NCBI GenBank assembly: GCA_033856275.1
Contig: JAWVFJ010000002.1
Coordinates: 1-63,979, forward strand
Source of the DNA: VRUE01 sp033856275
GTDB taxonomy: Bacteria > Actinomycetota > Thermoleophilia > Solirubrobacterales > 70-9
Length of the DNA: 63,979 bases
Direction of reading: 5' to 3'
Shown here: positions 50,785 through 61,905 of the stretch, one piece after another
How positions within the stretch are numbered: the first letter of the stretch is position 1
Layout: the number at the start of each line of letters is the position of its first letter
Made by a program: the position numbers and the translations under genes
Notes under the pieces: generated by a model
The model's input: the letters and a program-made list of their open reading frames with translations, nothing else
Database searches by the model: none
What the model was told of the DNA's origin: nothing

Positions 50785-51417
50785 TCAGCTATTCGGCGGT
50801 GGCGGTGCTGGCGGAGGCGGAGGACCCGATGACGGTGGCGGAGGCGGCGGGGGCGCCTGCGAAGACGGAGGTGGCGGTGGAGGTGCGCTGGCAGGCGGCT
50901 GCGACGATGAACCGCCGTGGCCGCCGCCGCCTGAGAGCCTGTCGGCGGCGTCGCCGAAGGTGATCCCTTCCTCACGCATCGCCGTGTAGCCGCCGTAGGC
51001 AATCCCGGCCGCCGAGATCAGTCCGAGGAAGATGCCGACCTTGAGCGTGCCGTCGACCGAGACCCCGCCGAAACTGCCGAAGCTCGGCGGATCGACGATG
51101 CGGAAGAGGATGAGCAGGACGGAGATCACGCCAAGCACGGTGACCACGGTGCTCAGCGGAACGACCGGCTCAGCGGCCGAGTCGGCCAGCCGCAGGCCCA
51201 CCATGACCAATGCCGCGATGATCGTGATCACGAGCACGATCGGGATGAAGTCGAGCGCATCCCAGGCGCTTCCGGCTGCCCCCGGCACACTGCCCGAGAA
51301 GCCACCAACGCCGGATACTTCCGCACCGAACCAATCGAAGAACATGAAGATGAAGAGCAGGATCGCCGAGCCGCCCGCGATCTTCTCTCCCGTGCTGAGC
51401 TTGTCTAGATGGTCCAT
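50785..51417 (-). CDS. Membrane protein with proline-rich C-terminal tail
   Basis: A 210-aa protein, function unknown. Four hydrophobic segments (IAGGSAILLFIFMFFDWFG, DFIPIVLVITIIAALVMVGLRLA, VPLSTVVTVLGVISVLLILFRIV, GTLKVGIFLGLISAAGIAYGGYTAMREEG) are followed from about residue 155 by a low-complexity tail of glycine, serine and long proline runs. A strong Shine-Dalgarno sequence (GGAGG) precedes ATG 51417. It is convergent with the GMC oxidoreductase and 39 bases downstream of folD. Proteins with this layout, short membrane domain plus Pro-rich tail, are frequent in actinobacteria but uncharacterised as far as I know. Confidence 0.82.
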   Translation of the reverse strand: MDHLDKLSTGEKIAGGSAILLFIFMFFDWFGAEVSGVGGFSGSVPGAAGSAWDALDFIPIVLVITIIAALVMVGLRLADSAAEPVVPLSTVVTVLGVISVLLILFRIVDPPSFGSFGGVSVDGTLKVGIFLGLISAAGIAYGGYTAMREEGITFGDAADRLSGGGGHGGSSSQPPASAPPPPPPSSQAPPPPPPPSSGPPPPPAPPPPNS

Positions 51418-51456
51418 CTATGCATCCTCCGGTCGGGCTAGGGGGTTGGGCCGACA

Positions 51457-52305
51457 CTACACCCGGGCTCGGGCGGCAGCCAACGTATTGACAAGCAGCA
51501 TCGCGACTGTCATCGGACCCACTCCCCCGGGGACGGGAGTGATCGCTCCGGCGACCTCGGCGACCGCCTCGAAGTCAACGTCGCCAACCAGACCATCGTC
51601 GGTTCGATTGACGCCAACGTCGATCACCGCGGCGCCTGGCTTGACGGCATCGGCGCCGAGCAGGCGGGGCACGCCCACCGCGGCGACGAGCACGTCGGCA
51701 CGACGGCAGGTGGCAGCAAGGTCGCGGGTCCGCGAGTGACAGACGGTCACCGTGGCGTTGGCAGCGAGAAGCAGGCGCGAGACCGGCACGCCGACCAGCT
51801 TCGAACGCCCCACGACTACCGCCTCGGCGCCCTCGAGCTCGACCCCCTCGTGGCGCAGCAACTCCATCACGCCGGACGGCGTACAAGACACCAAGCCCGG
51901 CATCCCGTGCGCGAGCAATCCGGCGTTGACTGGAGTCAATCCATCGACGTCCTTGGCCGGATCGATCACGGCGACGATCCGGTCGGGATCGATCTGGTCA
52001 GGGACGGGAAGCTGGACGAGGATGCCGTCGACGTCGGGGTCCCGGTTCAGCTCGTCGACCAGGCCCAACAGCTGGTCCTCGCTCGTCTCGGAGGCGAGGC
52101 CATGATGAGACGACCGCATGCCCACTTCTTTGCTGGCCCGGTGCTTGCCGGCGACGTAGACCTCGGAAGCCGGATCGTCACCGACGATCACGGTGACGAG
52201 GTGCGGAACTCGCCCGCGCTCGGCCTCGTAGGCCTTGACCTCGACGGCGACGCGCTCGCGCACCGCCGCCGCAACGGCTTTGCCGTCGATGATTCGTGCG
52301 CTCAA
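51457..52305 (-). CDS. folD: Bifunctional methylenetetrahydrofolate dehydrogenase/cyclohydrolase
   Basis: NADP-dependent enzyme (282 aa) interconverting methylene-, methenyl- and formyl-tetrahydrofolate. Family segments: VGDDPASEVYVAGKHRASKEVGM (catalytic Tyr and Lys), GILVQLPVPDQIDPDRIVAVIDPAKDVDGLTPVNAG, CTPSGVMELLRHEGV, AVVVGRSKLVGVPVSRLLLAANATVTVCHSRT and the C-terminal ITPVPGGVGPMTVAMLLVNTL. The start is TTG 52305, immediately after the pcrA TAG stop (no spacing), so translation is probably coupled to pcrA. Confidence 0.96.
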   Translation of the reverse strand: MSARIIDGKAVAAAVRERVAVEVKAYEAERGRVPHLVTVIVGDDPASEVYVAGKHRASKEVGMRSSHHGLASETSEDQLLGLVDELNRDPDVDGILVQLPVPDQIDPDRIVAVIDPAKDVDGLTPVNAGLLAHGMPGLVSCTPSGVMELLRHEGVELEGAEAVVVGRSKLVGVPVSRLLLAANATVTVCHSRTRDLAATCRRADVLVAAVGVPRLLGADAVKPGAAVIDVGVNRTDDGLVGDVDFEAVAEVAGAITPVPGGVGPMTVAMLLVNTLAAARARV

Positions 52306-54552
<2,247 letters not shown>

Positions 54553-54593
54553 CGCCTCCGAGAATAGCTTTGGGCGCGGCCGGGTCGGGAGGC

Positions 54594-55324
54594 TCAGCCC
54601 CCGGCCGTGGAGCGACCGGTGCGCTCGTGCAGCTCAGCCGGCGGCGGGCTGCCCGCCGGCCCCTCGCTGCCATCGAGATCGCCGAGGCGGCGCTCGAGCT
54701 CGCCGATCCGTTGCGAGAGCGATTTGATCGCCTCGGCGATCGGATCGGGCAGGTGAATCCAGTCCGCATCGGGGCCCTCCACGCGCTTGCCGTCGACTTT
54801 GACCGGGTGGCCGGGGTTGCCGACCACGGTTGCATAGGGCGGCACGTCCTCGATCACGACCGTGTTGGCGCCGATCTTGGCGCCGTCGCCGACGGCAATT
54901 GGGCCGAGCAGCTTGGCCCCAGAACCAACCGTGACGTTGTCGCCGAGCGTCGGGTGCCGCTTGCCGCGCTGGAAACCGGTGCCGCCGAGCGTCACCCCCT
55001 GGTAAAGCGTCACTCGCTCGCCGATCTCAGCCGTCTCGCCGATCACGACCCCGGAACCGTGGTCGATGAAGAACTCGCGCCCGATCCTCGCCGCGGGGTG
55101 GATCTCCACCCCGGTAACCGAGCGGGTCAGGTAGGCGAGGACGCGCGGTGCGATCGGCACGCCGGCCTCCAGCAGCGCATGAGCAAGCCGGTGGGCGAGC
55201 AGCGCCTGCACCCCGCCCCAACTGAGCAGGATCTCCAGGCTCGAGACTTCCTGCGCTGCCGGGTCGCGATCGCGCGCCGCCTTGACGTCGGCGTGCACCT
55301 CGTGGACCAGACTCTTCCAGCGAC

Positions 55325-55328
<4 letters not shown>
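54594..55328 (-). CDS. cysE: Serine O-acetyltransferase
   Basis: Acetylates serine for cysteine synthesis. The 244-aa protein has the N-terminal helical part (VHADVKAARDRDPAAQEVSSLEILLSWGGVQALLAHRLAH) and left-handed beta-helix hexapeptide repeats: GVEIHPAARIGREFFIDHGSGVVIGETAEIGERVTLYQGVTLGGTG with catalytic Asp/His, then RHPTLGDNVTVGSGAKLLGPIAVGDGAKIGANTVV. An extra C-terminal tail (about 190-244) forms a probable coiled coil (IAEAIKSLSQRIGELERRLGDL). ATG 55328 overlaps the cysK stop (ATGA), so cysK-cysE are coupled; the two proteins usually form a complex. Confidence 0.95.
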
Positions 55329-56248
<920 letters not shown>

Positions 56249-56329
56249 CCGCGTGATCGTACTTCCGGCTGGCCCACACGCCCTGCCGACCAGGCCTGCG
56301 AAATATCTCGTCGAACGCTAGTTGGCCTC

Positions 56330-56455
56330 AGATGGAGTGCATCCCAAGCCGGGGGATGTAAAGCCGCATAGGCAAGCGGCTTGCCGCCATCGTGTGCCAC
56401 CTATGCGCCAGTTGGCACGCCAGTCATGCGGCGGCTTTCGCTTTTCTCGGTGCGT
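56330..56455 (-). other. Structured region upstream of cysK
   Basis: The gap 56249-56528 contains no convincing gene. Within it, several nested complementary segments can be read: AAAGCCGCATAGGC with GCCTATGCGGCTTT-like partners, GTGCCAAC...GGTGGCAC, GCGGCTTGCCGC, and CATCCC...GGGATG. On the minus strand this lies in the cysK 5' region. It does not match the SAM or T-box riboswitch layouts I know. It could be a structured leader, an element remnant or a small RNA. Confidence 0.4.
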
Positions 56456-56528
56456 TGACTCCATGACCTCCACCACCTTAAGCGCGGGCGAGGATTGGCG
56501 AGCCAACCTCGGCCTGGCCTATCTGGCG

Positions 56529-56930
56529 CTAGTCAGCCCACCAGTCGCGCTGGCCATCTACGTCTTCGCGCGGAGCCTCGCCGAGATTGGGCGCGCCGAT
56601 GACGAGGATCTCAAGGCCCTCCGGCCCGGCCTCGTAGCCTCGCCACGTACCGGGCGGGACGCGCACCGCGTCCCATTCCTTGAGCTCGACGATCTCGTCG
56701 TCGAGCTTCATCCGGCCGCTCCCGCGCAGGACCACGTACACCTCCTCCTGCTTCTTGTGCGTGTGGCCGTACGGAAAGCGATAGCCGGGTGGGACGCGCT
56801 GGTAGCTCAGGCCGGATTTCTCGAGCTCGAGCGCCTCGGTCGCCAAGCGGAACTCCAGGTCCGGCGCGCCGTCGAACTTGGACCCGAGGTCCTCCAGGTC
56901 CTCCTTGAGGTTCCTGAGAGTGAACGGCAC
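56529..56930 (-). CDS. Cupin-domain protein
   Basis: A 133-aa cupin. The motif 1 region is GYRFPYGHTHKKQEEVYVVLRGSGRMKLDD (histidine and glutamate metal ligands), and motif 2 is RVPPGTWRGYEAGPEGLEILVIG. The N-terminus (FTLRNLKEDLEDLGSKFDGAPDLEFRLATEALELEKSGLSYQRV) is typical of a family of small cupins annotated without function. It lies between the cysK leader region and the Rrf2 regulator; the 229 bases between it and Rrf2 hold only a short hairpin. No role can be assigned. Confidence 0.86.
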   Translation of the reverse strand: MPFTLRNLKEDLEDLGSKFDGAPDLEFRLATEALELEKSGLSYQRVPPGYRFPYGHTHKKQEEVYVVLRGSGRMKLDDEIVELKEWDAVRVPPGTWRGYEAGPEGLEILVIGAPNLGEAPREDVDGQRDWWAD

Positions 56931-57118
56931 GGCGCAATTCTATGGCACCCCGGCGCCATCGGCCTGAGCACCTTCGGTCCATTGCAGCAGCGTCCCACTC
57001 ACGAGATAATGCGACCGCTGCGGTGAATCAGAGCCAGAGCGACGGCACCGTTCACGACCGACATTGATCTCGGGGTGCCAGTCAGACCGGAAATAACCGG
57101 ATTCAGCCGAACTGGAAA

Positions 57119-57134
57119 CCGCTTGAACAAGCGG
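57119..57134. terminator. Hairpin downstream of the Rrf2-family gene
   Basis: Perfect seven-base-pair stem CCGCTTG-AA-CAAGCGG lies 26 bases after the Rrf2 stop codon (minus strand). No U-run follows. A terminator is the simplest reading. The rest of 56931-57159 shows nothing else recognisable. Confidence 0.45.
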
Positions 57135-57159
57135 AGTCGCAGTCCCGATGTGGCCCGAT

Positions 57160-57558
57160 CTAAATGAAGTACATGCCGCTGCCGGCGGCCTCGGCTTCGC
57201 GGCGGGCGATTTCGGCGATCGTGGTCTGGCTGAAGACTTTGCGCAGGGCGGTGACGCCCTCGGCCCAGATGCCGCCGGCCTCGTCGGCCTCCTGGCCGAC
57301 CTTGCCGTCGAGGGCCTGGACGACCTCGAGTACGGAGATCTCCTCGGGTGCCCGCGAGAGCGTGTAGCCGCCGCGCATGCCGCGGTGGCTGGTCAGCAGG
57401 CCGGCGCGGCGCAAGGTCGAGAAGAGCTGCTCGAGGAACTGCTCGGGGATGTCGCGGCGCTCGGCCAGCTCCTTGATTGGGACGGGCCGCTCGCCCGAGC
57501 GTGCCAGCTCCGCCATCGCGACCACGGCGTAGCGCGACTTCGAGGTAATCGAGATCAC
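57160..57558 (-). CDS. Rrf2-family transcriptional regulator without cluster cysteines
   Basis: A 132-aa winged-helix regulator: MISITSKSRYAVVAMAELARSGERPVPIKELAERRDIPEQFLEQLFSTLRRAGLLTSHRGMRGGYTLSRAPEEISVLEVVQALDG is a full Rrf2 domain. It contains no cysteine, so it cannot be an IscR/NsrR-type iron-sulfur sensor and resembles CymR, the cysteine-metabolism repressor that acts with CysK. The cysK-cysE pair lies about one kilobase away on the same strand, which supports but does not prove that role. Start is GTG 57558; it is divergent from the LuxR-type gene, 69 bases apart. Confidence 0.88.
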   Translation of the reverse strand: MISITSKSRYAVVAMAELARSGERPVPIKELAERRDIPEQFLEQLFSTLRRAGLLTSHRGMRGGYTLSRAPEEISVLEVVQALDGKVGQEADEAGGIWAEGVTALRKVFSQTTIAEIARREAEAAGSGMYFI

Positions 57559-57627
57559 CAGAACTTTCTACCGCACCGCTCGGACCCGGCTCGGTTAGGA
57601 TCGGGGGCACCGGCTCCAGGGCTGACG

Positions 57628-58290
57628 ATGGAGCCATCGCCGAACCCCCCAATATCGGAAGCAGTCCTGAGCGAGCGTCCACAGTGCCTTGTCGTTGACG
57701 GTCACCCGATCGTTCGGATCGGCGTGCGCCGTGCGCTGCAGAATCGCTTCGAGGTTCAGGAGGCGACCAGTCGCGAGGAGGCGGTCGACCTCGTGCGCGA
57801 CATCGGCAGCTTCGACGTCGCAATCGTCGACATGCGCCGACGCCCCGACGGGCTGACCCCAGCTCCGCTGGGCGCCACGGAGACGATCCGCACGATGCTC
57901 AAATCCGAACCCGGCCTCGGCATCGTCGCCCACGGCGAGCGGGCCGAGCGCCATCTGGCCAGCGCCGCGCTGCAGGCCGGCGCCAGCGCCTACATATCGC
58001 GTACCGCCAGCATCGAGCTGCTGCTGCGGGCTGCCCAGGCGGCGCTCGCCCAGGAACGCTTTGTCGACCCCGACGTGCCGCCACGCGGCAGCCGCGGCAA
58101 ACTGACCAAGCGCCAGCGCGAAATCCTCCAGCTTCTCGCCAACGGCGAATCGACCACCGTCGCCGCCCGCGAGCTCGATCTCAGCGAGGAAACGATCAAG
58201 ACCCACACCAAGAACGCCCTAGCGCGGTTGGAAGCCAGGAACAGGACCCACGCGGTGGCGATCGCGCTGCGGGAGTCGCTGATCGAGTAG
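57628..58290 (+). CDS. LuxR/NarL-type response regulator with a degenerate receiver domain
   Basis: A 220-aa protein. Residues about 18-135 resemble a receiver domain (QCLVVDGHPIVRIGVRRALQNRFEVQEA, DVAIVDMRRRPDG, ASAYISRTASIELLLRAAQAAL). Residues 155-220 are a LuxR helix-turn-helix (LTKRQREILQLLANGESTTVAARELDLSEETIKTHTKNALARLEARNRTHAVAIALRE). The usual DD metal pair is DG, the switch Thr/Ser is Ala (GIVAHG) and the conserved Lys is Arg (YISRTAS), so control by phosphorylation is doubtful. No sensor kinase is nearby. It is convergent with the HDOD-LuxR gene. Confidence 0.86.
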   Translation: MEPSPNPPISEAVLSERPQCLVVDGHPIVRIGVRRALQNRFEVQEATSREEAVDLVRDIGSFDVAIVDMRRRPDGLTPAPLGATETIRTMLKSEPGLGIVAHGERAERHLASAALQAGASAYISRTASIELLLRAAQAALAQERFVDPDVPPRGSRGKLTKRQREILQLLANGESTTVAARELDLSEETIKTHTKNALARLEARNRTHAVAIALRESLIE

Positions 58291-58308
58291 CCGTCCCCGG
58301 ACGCGGGA

Positions 58309-58350
58309 GGGCGGGCGCGAGATCGCCGGGTGTGATGAGCGCGCTCGCCC
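58309..58350. terminator. Convergent-gene hairpin
   Basis: Eleven-base arms (GGGCGGGCGCG at 58309-58319, CGCGCTCGCCC at 58340-58350; ten matching) lie between the convergent LuxR-type and HDOD-LuxR genes. The position suits a bidirectional terminator; no U-run is present. Confidence 0.5.
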
Positions 58351-58376
58351 GGGAGCGGAGAAGGCGGCGCCCGGCT

Positions 58377-59459
58377 CTAGATCCAGCCGCGATCGCGCGC
58401 GGTAAGGACGGCCTGGGCGCGGTCTACAGCGCCGATCTTGCCGTAGACGTTGTGAAGGTGGGTGCGGATGGTTGAGACCGAGAGCTGCATCTCGCCGGCG
58501 ATCTGCTTGTAGACCATGCCCTCGGAGAGATGGCGGAGGACGTCGAGCTCGCGGGCCGACAGCGGGCAGGGCTCGGAGACGCGCGGCACGTCGCTGCGGG
58601 CGTACGGAAGCTGGTAAAGCAGGTCGCGCAAGGCATCGGGGCTTAGCCCAGAGCTCTTGGCCGAGGCATGCAGTCGCTCAGGCGAGACCGACTCGCCCTG
58701 GCTGTAGTGGGCGATCATGTCAGCGGTGGCGACCAGGGCCGCAAGGCCCTCGGCATCCTCAGCATGGTGGCGCTCGATCGCCACTGCGATGCGCTGCGGC
58801 AGGTTCCAGCGCCGGGCGAGAACGCCGCCGACGAGGGCGTGGTCGATGCCAAGGCGGTCGCGTTCCTCACGCAGGCGCTGCTCCGGGGTTTTTGCGACAG
58901 CATCGAAATGGCCACGGTCACCCGGGTGCAGGTTGGCGATGACCAGCCGGCCGACATCGTGGAGAAGCGAGGCGACAGCAAGTTCGTCGCGGTCCTCCCA
59001 GCCGACGGTGCGACCGATCTCGTCGGCAGCCTGCTGGGTAGCGAGGGCGTGGACGCGGAAGCGCTCGGGCCGCATCTCGCGGCCACCGTTGGTCTCGAAG
59101 AAGTCGAAGACTGGCGCCGTGCCTGCTATTGCGAGGACACCGGAAGGCTTGAGGATGTCGATTGCGGCCGGGACCGAGCCGATGCTCGCGACCGGCACCG
59201 AGGCGCGGTTGGCAAAACGCAGCACGGCGATCGAAAGCCCGACATCGGCCTCGACCGCTTCGATCAACTCACCGACGCGACCGGTCTCGGCGGTAGCGGC
59301 TTGCATGACCCGAGCCCGCGACTCGAGCAAGACCGGGAATTTCTCGACCGCCTCGAATGCGGCCGCAAGGCGGGCGCCCGGCGCTGGGCGGCCGCTGCCG
59401 TCTTTGCCGGCAGCACCGGCCTTGGCCTTGCCGTTTGTTTGGGACGTGGTGGTCTCCAT
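58377..59459 (-). CDS. HDOD-domain protein with C-terminal LuxR helix-turn-helix
   Basis: A 360-aa putative signalling regulator. After a low-complexity N-terminus, residues about 35-260 form an HDOD/HD-like domain (FPVLLESRARVMQAATAETGRVGELIEAVEADVGLSIAVLRFANRA, VASLLHDVGRLVIANLHPGD, IDHALVGGVLARRWNLPQRIAVAIERHH). Residues about 295-360 are a LuxR-type DNA-binding domain (LSARELDVLRHLSEGMVYKQIAGEMQLSVSTIRTHLHNVYGKIGAVDRAQAVLTARDRGWI). HDOD domains sense unknown signals; fusion to LuxR output is unusual outside actinobacteria. ATG 59459 is used. It lies 130 bases downstream of gltX. Confidence 0.85.
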   Translation of the reverse strand: METTTSQTNGKAKAGAAGKDGSGRPAPGARLAAAFEAVEKFPVLLESRARVMQAATAETGRVGELIEAVEADVGLSIAVLRFANRASVPVASIGSVPAAIDILKPSGVLAIAGTAPVFDFFETNGGREMRPERFRVHALATQQAADEIGRTVGWEDRDELAVASLLHDVGRLVIANLHPGDRGHFDAVAKTPEQRLREERDRLGIDHALVGGVLARRWNLPQRIAVAIERHHAEDAEGLAALVATADMIAHYSQGESVSPERLHASAKSSGLSPDALRDLLYQLPYARSDVPRVSEPCPLSARELDVLRHLSEGMVYKQIAGEMQLSVSTIRTHLHNVYGKIGAVDRAQAVLTARDRGWI

Positions 59460-59589
59460 TGCGCGAAAACTCCTCGACTGCCTCATCGGCAGCAAAGGAC
59501 GCACGGTTTAGCCCCGCCATCCCCAAAATTAAGGTGCAGAAAAGGGTTATTTGTCCATTTGGGTAGATATCAGCGGCGGCACTTGTCCG

Positions 59590-60957
59590 TCAAGACCGCA
59601 GCCGGGCCAGGGCCGCATCGATTCTTGAGAGCGATTCCTCGCGCCCAAGGGCTGCCAAGGACTCGAAGATGCCAGGCGAGACCGAGGTGCCGGTTATCGC
59701 CACGCGGATCGGCTGGTAGACCTTGCCCGGCTTGGCGCCGATTCGGTCGGGAATCGGGCTCAATGCCGCCTCCACCGCCTGTGGGTCGAATGTGCTCAAC
59801 CCCTCCAAAGCCGCGTGGGCAGCCTCGAGCGCCGCCGGAGCGCCGTCCTTCATCACCTTGTCCCAGGCCTTCTCGTCCTCGACGGGTGGCTCGAACAGGA
59901 AGCGGATCAAGTCCCACACCCCAGCCAAGGTCTGGGCTTTCTCCTGGGCGATCGCGCAGGCGGCGCGCAGCCGCTCGTCTGGGTCGCGACCCAGATGCCG
60001 GGCTACGGCAGCCGTGTAGTCCTCCAGCGACATCTCGCGCATGAAACGACCGTTCAGCCAGCGCAGCTTCTTCTCATCGAAGATCGCCGCCGAGCGGCCA
60101 ACGTCCTCGACTCGGAAGCGCACGACTAGCTCCTCGGTCGGCATCACGGTCGTGTCGTCGTCGGTCCCCCAGCCGAGCAGCGCCAGGTAATTGCGCACGG
60201 CCGCCGGCAGATAGCCGGCTTCGCGCAGCTCCTGCACAGAGGCGGCGCCGTGGCGCTTGGAGAGCTTCTTACCGTCGGGGCCGTGCAGCAGCGGCAGGTG
60301 GGCATAGTGCGGCGGCTCGTGCCCGAGCGCAGCGAGGACTAGGAGTTGCTTCGGCGTGTTGGAGAGATGGTCATCTCCCCGCACCACCTCGGTGATGCCC
60401 ATCTCGGCGTCGTCGACGGCGACGGCGAAGTTGTAGAGGACCGAGCCGTCCCCGCGGGCGATGACAAAGTCGTCGTAGCTGCGATTTGGAAATCTGACTG
60501 GGCCCCGTATCAGATCTTGGACCACAGTCTCCCCCTCATCGGGCACGCGCAAGCGCACGGCGGCGCCCGCGTCCTCGACCGGCTCGCCACGGTAGCCGCG
60601 ACCGGCCCCGTGCTCGGCCTTCCAAGCCTCGACGTCCTTGGCGGTGGCGGAGTCGTGGTAGGCGGCACCGGAGTCGAGCAGCCGCTGCAAGGCCTCTGCG
60701 TGATGGCCTGCACGAGAGGCCTGCGATACCGGCCCCACGTCCCAGTCGAGCCCCAACCACTCCATCGCGTCGAGAATCTGAGCGACGTTCTTCTCGGTCG
60801 AGCGCTCCCGGTCCGTGTCCTCGATCCGCAGCACCAACTCGCCGCCACCATGGCGAGCCGCGAGCCAGTTGTAGAGTGCCGTCCGCGCCCCGCCGATGTG
60901 CAGCGCCCCGGTCGGGGAGGGGGCGAACCTAAGGCGGATTGGAGAGTCTTCAGACAC
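59590..60957 (-). CDS. gltX: Glutamate--tRNA ligase
   Basis: Class I synthetase (455 aa). The HIGH motif is HIGG in LRFAPSPTGALHIGGARTALYNWL (about residue 18), and the KMSKS motif is KKLSKRHGA (about residue 240). VLRIEDTDRERSTEKN and VVRGDDHLSNTPKQLLVLAALG are family hallmarks. Since gatCAB is present, this enzyme is expected to be non-discriminating and to charge tRNA(Gln) with glutamate as well. The start is GTG 60957; the divergent nfo ATG is at 60959, leaving one base between them. Confidence 0.95.
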   Translation of the reverse strand: MSEDSPIRLRFAPSPTGALHIGGARTALYNWLAARHGGGELVLRIEDTDRERSTEKNVAQILDAMEWLGLDWDVGPVSQASRAGHHAEALQRLLDSGAAYHDSATAKDVEAWKAEHGAGRGYRGEPVEDAGAAVRLRVPDEGETVVQDLIRGPVRFPNRSYDDFVIARGDGSVLYNFAVAVDDAEMGITEVVRGDDHLSNTPKQLLVLAALGHEPPHYAHLPLLHGPDGKKLSKRHGAASVQELREAGYLPAAVRNYLALLGWGTDDDTTVMPTEELVVRFRVEDVGRSAAIFDEKKLRWLNGRFMREMSLEDYTAAVARHLGRDPDERLRAACAIAQEKAQTLAGVWDLIRFLFEPPVEDEKAWDKVMKDGAPAALEAAHAALEGLSTFDPQAVEAALSPIPDRIGAKPGKVYQPIRVAITGTSVSPGIFESLAALGREESLSRIDAALARLRS

Positions 60958-60958
60958 G

Positions 60959-61822
60959 ATGCTGATCGGCGCGCATGTTTCCACAGCCGGAGGACTGGAC
61001 AAGGCGATCGAGCGCGGCACGGAGCGCGGCTGCGAATCGATCCAGATCTTCAACCAGAGCCCGCGCATGTGGCGGCCGACGAAATATGGGCCGGACGACT
61101 TTGCCAAATTCAAGGAGGCGATGGCAGATTCGCCGGTCGAAGCGGTGGTGATCCACGCCGTCTACCTGATCAACTGCGCGAGCAAAGACAAAGAGCTGCG
61201 CAATAAGTCGTTGGCCTCTCTCACGCACGCGCTGCGGATCGGCGACCAGATCGGTGCTTCCGGCGTCATTCTGCACCCGGGCGCGCAGGTTGGGGAGCCG
61301 CTAGGACCATCGATCAAACGCGCGGCGAAGACGATTGCGGCGGCGCTGAAGGACAGTGAGAGGTGCCCGCTGCTGCTCGAGCAGACCGCCGGCCACCAGG
61401 GTCTCCTGGGCCGTGACTTCGATCAAACCGCGGAGCTGATCGAGATCGCCGGAAGCGGCAAGCGCCTCGGCCTCTGCCTCGATTCCTGCCATCTCTTCGT
61501 GCAGGGCTACGACATCACCGACGAGGCCCACCTGGCGAAAGTCGTCGACGAAGCAGACGCCAAGGTCGGCCTCGACCGCCTCCAATGCCTCCACGTCAAC
61601 GACGCCGCCGCTCCACTGGGCTCCTGCCGCGACCGCCACGCCAACATCGGCAAGGGAGAGATGGGCAAACGAGGCCTCTCCGCGTTCTTGTCGGAGCCGC
61701 GCTTCGAGAACCTCCCCGCCACCCTCGAGACCCCAGGCCCGATCAAGAAAGGCCCCGACAAGAAAGAAGTCCAGGCAGCGAAGCGCCTACGCAAAGCTGG
61801 CCTCAAAAGACGCAAGGGGTAG
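60959..61822 (+). CDS. nfo: Endonuclease IV (AP endonuclease)
   Basis: Metal-dependent AP endonuclease (287 aa) for base-excision repair. The MLIGAHVSTAGGLDKAIERG N-terminus fits the family exactly. Metal ligands are visible in VIHAVYLINCAS, ILHPGAQVG, LLLEQTAGHQG, GLCLDSCHLFVQGYD, CLHVNDAAAPLGSCRDRHANIGKGEMG and ATLETPGP. The C-terminus ends in a basic KEVQAAKRLRKAGLKRRKG tail. It is divergent from gltX with start codons one base apart and convergent with the acyl-CoA dehydrogenase gene. Confidence 0.95.
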   Translation: MLIGAHVSTAGGLDKAIERGTERGCESIQIFNQSPRMWRPTKYGPDDFAKFKEAMADSPVEAVVIHAVYLINCASKDKELRNKSLASLTHALRIGDQIGASGVILHPGAQVGEPLGPSIKRAAKTIAAALKDSERCPLLLEQTAGHQGLLGRDFDQTAELIEIAGSGKRLGLCLDSCHLFVQGYDITDEAHLAKVVDEADAKVGLDRLQCLHVNDAAAPLGSCRDRHANIGKGEMGKRGLSAFLSEPRFENLPATLETPGPIKKGPDKKEVQAAKRLRKAGLKRRKG

Positions 61823-61855
61823 GGACGGCGGGAGCGCATTCGAACCAAGCTCGTG

Positions 61856-61875
61856 TCCCGATCTGCCTGTCGGGA
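61856..61875. terminator. Convergent-gene hairpin between nfo and the acyl-CoA dehydrogenase
   Basis: TCCCGA (61856-61861) and TCGGGA (61870-61875) form a perfect six-base-pair stem with an eight-base loop in the 83-base convergent gap. AGAAAG follows on the plus strand. Weak terminator candidate for either gene. Confidence 0.45.
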
Positions 61876-61905
61876 GAAAGCCCATCAGAGCGCTCGGAGC
61901 CGGCG

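Noticed and set aside
56318..56506. 62-codon minus-strand ORF upstream of cysK with a cluster of cysteines (ACLCGFTSPGLGC)
   Set aside because: It could pass as a cysteine leader peptide, but it is long, has only three cysteines, no clear ribosome binding site, and overlaps the structured region. Not supported enough to annotate.
56999..57823. Long minus-strand ORF over the Rrf2 gene
   Set aside because: Arg/Gly/Pro-rich shadow of the Rrf2 and LuxR genes in another frame, as is common at this GC content.
61823..61905. GGTTCGAAT on the minus strand, resembling a tRNA T-loop
   Set aside because: No matching acceptor, D or anticodon arms around it; no tRNA gene can be drawn.
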